From: Thermoplasmata archaeon
GTDB taxonomy: Archaea > Thermoplasmatota > Thermoplasmata > Lutacidiplasmatales > UBA184
DNA length: 5,080 nt
NCBI GenBank assembly: GCA_021828085.1
Contig: JAKATE010000138.1
Span: forward strand, 1-5,080
Direction: 5' to 3'
In this document: positions 1-5,080 of the stretch, in pieces
How positions within the stretch are numbered: position 1 is the stretch's first letter
Layout: each line of letters starts with the position of its first letter
Made by a program: the position numbers and the translations under genes
The notes under the pieces: model-generated
The model's input: only the letters and a program-made list of their open reading frames with translations
What the model was told of the DNA's origin: nothing
Database searches by the model: none

Positions 1-1116
1 ATGGGGGTCGACCAGACCCTCGCCCAGGCCACCACGGTCCCGGACCTCGGAGGTGGAGGGATGCTCGTCCCCTCCGGCCCCCTCGCCTCCTGGGGCGGGA
101 TCGAACTGCTGGGCTCGAACGGGGGCGGTTACTTCGCCTCGAACTTCGCCCACCCTTTGCAGGCGCCGACCGCGGTGGTGCTCCTCACCGGGGCCGTGAT
201 CATGATGCTCATCCCGTTCGCCACGCCGTTCATGTTCGGCGAGATGACCCGCCGACCCCGGGAGGCCTACCCGTTGATCGCGGCCGTCCTGGCCATCTTC
301 CTGGTGGCGCTCGGCCTGTTCTTCATCTTCGAGCTCGGCAACCCCGCGCTCTCGGGGCTCCCGGTCTCCCAGTCGGCGGGCTACGGTCTCATGGGAGGCG
401 AGACCCGCTTCTCGCTCGGGGAGGACGCCCTGTTCCAGGTGACCAGCATCTACGCCAACGTCGGGGCGACGGCCATGGCCCTCCAGTCGCTGACCCCGGG
501 GGCCCAGATGGTCCTCCTCTGGGGGATGTTCCTGCAGGACGCTCCGGGAGGGGTGGGGACCGGCTTCGGGATGCTCCTGGTGAACGCGCTGCTGGCCGTG
601 TTCATCGCGGGGCTCATGGTCGGGCGGACGCCCGAGTACCTGGGGTGCAAGATCGGCCGTAGCGAGATGAAGTGGGCGGCGGTGAGCCTGCTCTCCCACC
701 CCTTCGCGATCCTCGTCCCGCTCGCGCTCACGGTCTCCTTGCCGGGGCTCCTCCACGCCACCGCGGGGAACACGTCGCAAGGGTTCACCGAGATCCTCTA
801 CGAGTTCACGAGCGAGGCCGCGAACAACGGGAGCGGGATGGGCTACCCCGGCTACGCCGGCGACACCACACCGTACTTCAACGTCCTGGGCGGCGTGATC
901 ATGCTCGTCGGCCGGTTCCTGCCCATCATCGCCATGCTTGCCATCGGCGGGGCGCTCGCCCGCGAGCCCACGCTGCCTCCGGGGCCGGGCACCCTGCGGA
1001 CCCAGTCGGCGACCTTCACGATCTACCTGATCGGGTTCCTGCTCGTGGTGAGCGGTCTGCTCTTCCTGCCCGTCCTGGCCCTGGGCCCCTTCTCCTCGGG
1101 AGTGACCCTTCCATGA
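1..1116 (+). CDS. kdpA: KdpA, potassium-transporting ATPase K+-binding/translocating subunit (5'-partial)
   Basis: KdpA is the membrane subunit of the KdpFABC complex that binds and selects K+; it belongs to the K+ transporter superfamily with four pore loops. The visible 371 residues match roughly the C-terminal two thirds of the ~557-residue E. coli protein. The second filter loop is S-N-G-G-G-Y-F at residues 39-45 (E. coli TNGGGFF). The third is around ANVGA at 152-156, and the fourth is AANNGSG at 273-279. The family signature VGRTPEYLG is at 207-215. Hydrophobic membrane segments lie near 58-78, 92-112, 190-207, 226-250, 296-318 and 338-361, and the C-terminus ends in the typical PVLALGP. 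Base 1 happens to be an ATG, but similarity (GVDQT, like GVPQT of other KdpAs) runs right to the edge. About 190 residues, including the first pore loop, should therefore lie upstream. The stop codon overlaps the kdpB start (ATGA). Confidence 0.96.
   Translation: MGVDQTLAQATTVPDLGGGGMLVPSGPLASWGGIELLGSNGGGYFASNFAHPLQAPTAVVLLTGAVIMMLIPFATPFMFGEMTRRPREAYPLIAAVLAIFLVALGLFFIFELGNPALSGLPVSQSAGYGLMGGETRFSLGEDALFQVTSIYANVGATAMALQSLTPGAQMVLLWGMFLQDAPGGVGTGFGMLLVNALLAVFIAGLMVGRTPEYLGCKIGRSEMKWAAVSLLSHPFAILVPLALTVSLPGLLHATAGNTSQGFTEILYEFTSEAANNGSGMGYPGYAGDTTPYFNVLGGVIMLVGRFLPIIAMLAIGGALAREPTLPPGPGTLRTQSATFTIYLIGFLLVVSGLLFLPVLALGPFSSGVTLP
1098..1105 (+). promoter_or_regulatory. Ribosome binding site for kdpB
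   Basis: GGGAGTGA lies within the end of kdpA, seven bases before the ATG at 1113. It resembles the GGAGGTGA consensus complementary to the 16S rRNA 3' end. It supports choosing this ATG, not the upstream in-frame extension, as the kdpB start. The ATGA overlap also suggests translational coupling to kdpA. Confidence 0.6.
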
Positions 1117-3239
1117 GCGTGACGGCGGAGGTCGGGCCGATGCCCGCGGGGGCCCGGGTCAGCGTGCGCCGGCGCTCCCACACCAACGTCGGGCTGGTGG
1201 TGAAGACCTCCCTCAAGAAGTTCCACCCGAAAGAACAGGTCCGCAACCCGATCATGTTCGTGGTCTACGTCTGTTTCTTCCTCGTCCTGACCATCGCACT
1301 GGTGCCCAGCGCCTTCCCGGACCTCCTCCGGGAGGGCTTCGACCGCTCCTACTTCCTCGAGGTCGCGATCATCCTGCTGCTGACGCTGTGGTTCGCGAAC
1401 CTGGCGGAGGCCATCGCCGAGGCCCAGGGGAAGGCCCAGGCGGACTCGCTGCGGACGATGCGCAGCGGCATCCAGGCCCGGCAGGTCCTGCCGGACGGAC
1501 GGCGAACCTGGGTGAGCCCTTCCCACCTGCACATGGGCGATCTTGTCGAGGCGCGCCCGGGCGACACCATCCCCCTCGACGGTGACGTGGTCAAGGGCGG
1601 CGCGCTCATCGACGAGTCGATGATGACTGGAGAGTCCGAGGCGGCGCTCCGGGAGAGCGGAGGGGACCGCACGAGCGTCCTGGGAGGTAGCCGCGTCCTC
1701 CGCGGCACCATCGAGGTTCGCGTGACGGCCGAGCCCGGCACGAGCTTCCTCGACAAGATGATCAAGCTCGTCGAGAGCACTTCCCGCGACAAGAGCCCGA
1801 ACGAGCTCTCGCTCATGATCATCCTGACCGCCCTCACGACGGCGTTGCTGGTCGTGGTGGTGACGTTGGCCTACCTGCTCCGCTTCTCCGGACTGGGCTC
1901 GCTGAACATCGCGACGCTCATCGCGCTCGTGGTCTGCCTCGCTCCCACCACCATCGGGGGCCTGCTCTCCGCGATCGGGATCTCGGGCGTGAACCGCGTC
2001 GCGAGGTCGAACGTCGTCGCCAAGAGCGGCAAGGCCATCGAGGCTGCGGGGGACCTGGACATCCTCATCCTGGACAAGACGGGGACGATCACCGTGGGGA
2101 ACCGCCTCGCGGTGCAGCTCGTCCCGGCCCCCTCGGTCTCGGCGACGGAGGTGCAGAAGGCCGCGCTGCTCGCCTCGACGCTCGACGACACCCCCGAGGG
2201 ACGTTCCATCGCGCGGCTCGCCCACCTGCGCGGAGCTCGGCTCGACCCGTCGGTGCGGGTGGAGGAGGGACGGGTGGTCCCGTTCACCCCGAGCCGACGG
2301 ATGAGCGGCTTCGTGCTGGCGGACGGCACGGAGGCGATGAAGGGGGCCATGTCCGCGGTCGAGGACTACGCGGGGGCGATGCCGGTGCCCCTTCGACAGA
2401 CGGCGATGGACGCCTCCCGCCAGGGCATGACCCCGCTCGTGATCGCCGTGAACAAGCGGATCATGGGGGTCGTGCTGCTGAAGGACGTGGTGAAGCCCGG
2501 TATCCACTCCCGACTTCAGGAGCTGAAGCTCATGGGCATCCGCACGATCATGTGCACCGGCGACAACCGGCTCACGGCCGCCTCCATCGCCAAGGAGAGC
2601 GGAGTGGACGACTTCGTCGCCGAGGCGAAGCCCGAGACGAAGCTGGAGCTCATCCAGCGTGAGAAGCTCTACGGGCACCTGGTCGCCATGACCGGGGACG
2701 GCACCAACGACGCGCCCGCCCTCGCCCGGGCCGACGTGGGGCTCGCGATGAACAGCGGGACCTCCGCCGCCAAGGAGGCTGGGAACATGGTGGACCTGGA
2801 CAGCGACCCGACCAAGATCATCGAGGTGATCTCCATCGGGAAGCAGCTCCTCATCACCCGGGGAGCTCTCACGACCTTCTCGATCACGAACGACGTGGCG
2901 AAGTACTTCGCGATCGTCCCCGCGATCTTCGTCGGCAGCGTGAACGTCGCCGCCCTGAACGTGCTCGGCCTCGCGAACCCGAAGCTCGCCGTGCTGGCCG
3001 CCCTGCTCTTCAACGCGCTCATGATCCCCGCCCTCATCCCGCTCGCCCTCACGGGGGCCTCCTTCCGGCCCGCCACGGCCGTCGAGCTGTTGCGCAGGAA
3101 CCTCGTGCTCTACGGGGCCGGGGGGCTCGTGAGCGCTTTCGCCGGCATCAAGCTCCTCTACATCGCGATGGCCTACCTCACCCCCTCGCTGCTCGGGGGG
3201 CTCTTCTCCTCGCTGCTCCGCCTCGTGGGGGTCGGATGA
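1113..3239 (+). CDS. kdpB: KdpB, potassium-transporting P-type ATPase catalytic subunit
   Basis: This is the ATP-hydrolysing subunit of KdpFABC, a P-type ATPase that drives K+ uptake through KdpA. It has 708 residues against 682 in E. coli and appears complete. Visible signatures, in order, are: membrane helices near 47-66 and 82-102; the actuator-domain TGES at 172-175; the helix-4 motif APTTIGGLL at 277-285; the phosphorylation site DKTG with D321; the nucleotide-domain FTPSRRMSG at 391-399 and K410-G-A; TGDN at 482-485; and the hinge GDGTNDAP with D529 and D533. FSITNDVAKYF at 589-599 carries D594 and K597, matching the conserved membrane Asp and Lys of E. coli KdpB (D583, K586). Further helices are near 234-256, 596-612, 624-648 and 664-688. 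S175 matches E. coli Ser162, whose phosphorylation is known to inhibit the pump. The start is set by the ATGA overlap with kdpA and by the SD-like sequence; the frame stays open upstream only as a shadow of kdpA. Confidence 0.98.
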   Translation: MSVTAEVGPMPAGARVSVRRRSHTNVGLVVKTSLKKFHPKEQVRNPIMFVVYVCFFLVLTIALVPSAFPDLLREGFDRSYFLEVAIILLLTLWFANLAEAIAEAQGKAQADSLRTMRSGIQARQVLPDGRRTWVSPSHLHMGDLVEARPGDTIPLDGDVVKGGALIDESMMTGESEAALRESGGDRTSVLGGSRVLRGTIEVRVTAEPGTSFLDKMIKLVESTSRDKSPNELSLMIILTALTTALLVVVVTLAYLLRFSGLGSLNIATLIALVVCLAPTTIGGLLSAIGISGVNRVARSNVVAKSGKAIEAAGDLDILILDKTGTITVGNRLAVQLVPAPSVSATEVQKAALLASTLDDTPEGRSIARLAHLRGARLDPSVRVEEGRVVPFTPSRRMSGFVLADGTEAMKGAMSAVEDYAGAMPVPLRQTAMDASRQGMTPLVIAVNKRIMGVVLLKDVVKPGIHSRLQELKLMGIRTIMCTGDNRLTAASIAKESGVDDFVAEAKPETKLELIQREKLYGHLVAMTGDGTNDAPALARADVGLAMNSGTSAAKEAGNMVDLDSDPTKIIEVISIGKQLLITRGALTTFSITNDVAKYFAIVPAIFVGSVNVAALNVLGLANPKLAVLAALLFNALMIPALIPLALTGASFRPATAVELLRRNLVLYGAGGLVSAFAGIKLLYIAMAYLTPSLLGGLFSSLLRLVGVG

Positions 3240-4033
3240 CCGCGCCGCGCAAGCCCACCGCCCCTCACGGGCCGTCGGGGGCCGAGCCACCGAAGGCCGC
3301 GTCGCATGCCGCTCCGGCCGACCATCCGTCCAAGGACCATGCGACCGACCGACCGGTGGGCCCGGCCCCTGAAGGGAAGGAGGGCGACCCGGCGACCGCG
3401 TCTCCCTCCCCGGTCGCGGGAGCGTCGACGGGCACCGAGGTCACGGACCGGCTGCGCTTCGAGCTCGCGCCGGAGCCGCCCTACCATAGCCCATCGATCA
3501 GGGGCCCCTTGGTCTTCCTCGCGATCCTGATCCTCCTCACCGGCGCCATCTACCCGGGGGTCGTCACTCTGGCCGCCGACGTGGTCTCCCCGGTCACCCC
3601 GCACAGCCTGAGCACCCTCCTCGGGGAGAACGTGAGCAACCCTGCGCTCTTCTGGCTGCGACCCTCGCAGATCGACTGGCAGACGTTCAGCGGTGCCGGA
3701 GGGGAGACCCCGTACGGACCCGTGGACCCGGCGCTCAAGGCCACGACGCTGCACTACATCCAGGAGTACGGCCTGGGGAACTCGACCGTGCCTCTGGACC
3801 TCGTCTCCCCCTCGGCCAGCGGGCTCGACCCCGACCTGTACCCCGACGCCGCGCTCATCCAGATCCCCCGGGTGGCGCACTACTCCAACGTCTCGGTCTC
3901 CGTGCTCTGGGGGCTCGTCAACGACTCGACCGTCGCTCCGGCGGCCGGGATCGTCGGTCCGACCTATGTGAACGTCATCACGCTCGATCAGCTCCTGCTC
4001 CAGCAGCCTCAGATGGCGGGAGCCTGGATCTGA
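3236..4033 (+). CDS. kdpC: KdpC, potassium-transporting ATPase accessory subunit with a long N-terminal extension
   Basis: KdpC is the single-span subunit that stabilises the KdpAB complex and is thought to raise the nucleotide affinity of KdpB. The canonical part is residues ~90-265: a membrane helix at about 91-113 (ending G-A-I-Y-P-G), then the exported domain. That domain contains FWLRPS at 139-144, SASGLDPD at 193-200, QIPRVA at 209-214 and the C-terminal VNVITLD at 245-251, which are family signatures also seen in E. coli KdpC. The preceding ~88 residues are extra: hydrophilic, rich in Pro, Ala, Gly, His and charged residues, and without a hydrophobic segment. The protein is 265 residues against about 190 in E. 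coli. The ATG overlaps the kdpB stop (ATGA), and no other in-frame ATG exists before the membrane helix, so M1 is preferred; an internal GTG at residue 41 is possible. Four N-X-S/T sequons (N132, N182, N218, N230) lie in the exported part. Confidence 0.95.
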   Translation: MTAPRKPTAPHGPSGAEPPKAASHAAPADHPSKDHATDRPVGPAPEGKEGDPATASPSPVAGASTGTEVTDRLRFELAPEPPYHSPSIRGPLVFLAILILLTGAIYPGVVTLAADVVSPVTPHSLSTLLGENVSNPALFWLRPSQIDWQTFSGAGGETPYGPVDPALKATTLHYIQEYGLGNSTVPLDLVSPSASGLDPDLYPDAALIQIPRVAHYSNVSVSVLWGLVNDSTVAPAAGIVGPTYVNVITLDQLLLQQPQMAGAWI

Positions 4034-4145
4034 CCGGTGGGGGGCTGGGGAACGTGGTGAGCAGGTGGGGCCCGTTCGCCCAAAGGCTAACGTCCTTCCC
4101 ACGCTCTCGTCCTGCCCCGGGGAAGCTCGGGGGTGAGGCCTGAAG
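4034..4145 (+). other. kdpC-usp intergenic region
   Basis: These 112 bases are GC-rich. I see no AT-rich box that would make a convincing archaeal TATA element and no bacterial -35/-10 pair. The region contains a weak 4-bp stem, GGGC (4068-4071) with GCCC (4078-4081), and a CCCCGGGG palindrome at 4115-4122. The less G-rich stretch CAAAGGCTAACG (4081-4092) is the only candidate core for a promoter and is not convincing. The downstream gene could be read through from kdp or have its own start; the sequence does not decide. Confidence 0.4.
4129..4138 (+). promoter_or_regulatory. Ribosome binding site for the Usp gene
   Basis: GGGGGTGAGG contains the GGTGA core of the anti-16S consensus, ending nine bases (GGTGA core) before the ATG at 4146. 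It fixes that ATG as the start. The presence of a leader with its own SD fits a separately initiated cistron. Confidence 0.6.
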
Positions 4146-4967
4146 ATGTACCGCAAGATCCTCATCCCGGTCGCCACCCCTCAGGAGGTCGAGCCTCTCC
4201 TCCGCTTCGGAGCTGAGCTTCTCGACCCGAATGGCGAGCTCAGGGTCCTCCACGTCATCCCGGCCGTCACCATCCCCGAGGTCACCCGCCTCTGGCGTTC
4301 CTCGGTGAACATCGTGGTGCCCGCCCATGAGACCGGGGCCGCCCTCGACGTGCCCGTGGAGCCGGAGGTGCGGGCGGGGAAGGACGTGGCCTCGGAGATC
4401 CTGGAGACGGCGGAGAGCCACAGCATCGACGCCATCCTCTTCACGCTCCGTGGCGAGAGGGGGGGCCGCGCCCCGTTCGTCGGGCACACGGCCACGGCGC
4501 TGCTGCAGCACGCTCCCTGCGACGTGCTCATCGCGAACCGTCTCGCGCTCACGGGGGCGCACTTCGACAAGGTCCTCCTCCCGTCGTTCTCGGGCGCCTC
4601 TCCCCCGAAGGCCATGCTCCTCGCGGAACAGGTGGCGGTGCGGCACGGAGGCATCCCGCTCACGACGCTCAACATCAGCGTGGGCTCGCACCTCGGGTCC
4701 GCCGCCGGAGGCTCCGGCCACACTTCGGTGATCACGCCCCGCGGGGTCCCCCACCAGCGCCGTCGGGTCTTCTTCCCCGCCCGACTGCTCGTCGGGCGCA
4801 ACACGGCGCTCTCCGGGATCATCCTGGAGGCGGCCCAGAGGGAGCGCTACGGGCTCCTCCTGGTGGCCGAGGACCCGCAGCGCGAGGAGGGACCGCTCCT
4901 CACCCGACGGTTCGTCGAGGAGCTCTTCCGGCACGCGCCCTGTCCGGTGCTCGCCCTTCGGGGTTAG
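4146..4967 (+). CDS. Tandem universal stress protein (UspA-like) domain protein, KdpQ-like position
   Basis: This is a soluble 273-residue protein with two Usp folds in tandem and no signal peptide or membrane segment. Domain 1 (about 1-131) opens with YRKILIPVA, has LRVLHVIP at 32-39 and closes with HAPCDVLIA (122-130). Domain 2 (about 139-273) opens with FDKVLLP, has LTTLNIS at 172-178 and LLLVAED at 237-243, and closes with HAPCPVLAL (263-271). The repeated HAPC-x-VL ending shows the internal duplication. The nucleotide-binding loop usual in ATP-binding Usp proteins (G-2x-G-9x-G-S/T) is only partly kept in domain 1 (GERGG...GHT, 103-115, with a shortened spacer) and is lost in domain 2. 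ATP binding is therefore uncertain. Its position directly after kdpABC recalls the Usp-related kdpQ of haloarchaeal kdp operons, and bacterial KdpD also contains a Usp domain. A role in regulating K+ uptake is an inference. No DNA-binding or kinase domain is visible. Confidence 0.88.
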   Translation: MYRKILIPVATPQEVEPLLRFGAELLDPNGELRVLHVIPAVTIPEVTRLWRSSVNIVVPAHETGAALDVPVEPEVRAGKDVASEILETAESHSIDAILFTLRGERGGRAPFVGHTATALLQHAPCDVLIANRLALTGAHFDKVLLPSFSGASPPKAMLLAEQVAVRHGGIPLTTLNISVGSHLGSAAGGSGHTSVITPRGVPHQRRRVFFPARLLVGRNTALSGIILEAAQRERYGLLLVAEDPQREEGPLLTRRFVEELFRHAPCPVLALRG

Positions 4968-4968
4968 C

Positions 4969-4984
4969 GCGGGGCGTTTCCCGC
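4969..4984 (+). terminator. Hairpin just after the Usp gene, possible transcript-end structure
   Basis: GCGGG (4969-4973) and CCCGC (4980-4984) form a perfect 5-bp stem with the 6-base loop GCGTTT, starting two bases after the stop codon. No long T-tract follows, only ATCTTT, so intrinsic termination is unproven. In so GC-rich a sequence, short stems also occur by chance. Confidence 0.3.
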
Positions 4985-4996
4985 ACATCTTTGGTA

Positions 4997-5014
4997 GCCC
5001 GGTTCTGTCCGGGC
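4997..5014 (+). terminator. Second hairpin downstream of the Usp gene
   Basis: GCCCGG (4997-5002) and CCGGGC (5009-5014) form a perfect 6-bp, all-G/C stem with the 6-base loop TTCTGT. It follows the first hairpin by 12 bases, which include CATCTTTGG. The pair could mark the 3' end of the operon transcript. I tried to fit it as a tRNA arm and it does not fit. Confidence 0.3.
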
Positions 5015-5050
5015 GAGGACGCGGGACCGCCCAATCAGCTTCCCGGAGCC

Positions 5051-5076
5051 GGGGGTGGGGGCGGGGCCATCGGGGG
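5051..5076 (+). other. G-run cluster with G-quadruplex potential
   Basis: Four runs of four or five G (5051-5055, 5057-5061, 5063-5066, 5072-5076) are separated by loops of 1, 1 and 5 bases, which satisfies the usual quadruplex-forming pattern. The cluster lies in the non-coding tail on the + strand. It could be part of the leader of a gene beyond the window or simply reflect high GC. Confidence 0.45.
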
Positions 5077-5080
5077 AGGC

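Noticed and set aside
672..1112. Upstream in-frame extension of kdpB (147 extra residues)
   Set aside because: The extension overlaps well-conserved kdpA coding sequence in another frame and has an Arg/Pro/His-rich shadow composition. The ATGA overlap and the SD-like GGGAGTGA support the start at 1113.
1023..3290. 755-residue open frame on the minus strand opposite kdpB
   Set aside because: It is rich in Arg, Gly, Glu, His and Asp with no hydrophobic core or known motif. It mirrors the GC-rich codon pattern of kdpB, which has full catalytic signatures. It is an antisense shadow.
4034..4145. Possible K+- or c-di-AMP-sensing leader RNA before the Usp gene
   Set aside because: Only weak short stems (4 bp) and a palindrome are visible. 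I could not match any known riboswitch core, so no claim is made.
3173..4177. Minus-strand open frame of 334 residues across kdpC
   Set aside because: It has low-complexity Arg/Gly/Asp composition and lies opposite kdpC, which shows clear family motifs. No promoter or SD supports it.
3978..4988. Minus-strand open frame of 336 residues across the Usp gene
   Set aside because: It is a shadow of the Usp gene with charged, low-complexity composition and no recognisable domain.
4997..5030. Possible tRNA (GGTTC next to a G/C stem)
   Set aside because: The stem has a 6-base loop, and the bases after GGTTC do not match the T-loop consensus. No acceptor or anticodon arm could be assembled on either strand.

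Overview
This GC-rich window (most codons end in G or C) carries the distal part of a kdp operon, which encodes the high-affinity, ATP-driven potassium uptake complex, followed by a gene for a tandem universal-stress-protein (Usp) domain protein. All genes lie on the + strand. The coding layout is tight: kdpA (5' end beyond the window), kdpB and kdpC are joined by ATGA start/stop overlaps. A 112-base gap then separates kdpC from the Usp gene. The last 113 bases are non-coding and hold two small hairpins and a G-run cluster.

KdpA is the K+-selective channel-like subunit and KdpB is the P-type ATPase that energises it. KdpC is the single-span accessory subunit with an extracytoplasmic domain. 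KdpB has every catalytic signature expected (TGES, DKTG, TGDN, GDGTNDAP, and the membrane motif with conserved Asp and Lys), so the pump looks functional. No kdpF, kdpD or kdpE is visible; they may lie outside the window or be absent. The Usp protein sits where some archaeal kdp operons carry a Usp-related gene (kdpQ of haloarchaea). It is a plausible cytoplasmic regulator, but that is inferred from position.

The host cannot be fixed from this sequence. Three things lean weakly towards a GC-rich archaeon, for example a high-GC member of the Thermoplasmatota: GGTGA-type ribosome binding sites, a Usp gene in place of kdpDE, and several N-X-S/T sequons in the exported domain of KdpC. A GC-rich bacterium is not excluded.

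The window is mostly a well-known system. The points that deserve attention are the long Pro/Ala-rich cytoplasmic N-terminal extension of KdpC, a divergent third selectivity-filter loop in KdpA, the Usp partner with degenerate nucleotide-binding loops, and the structured, G-rich 3' region.
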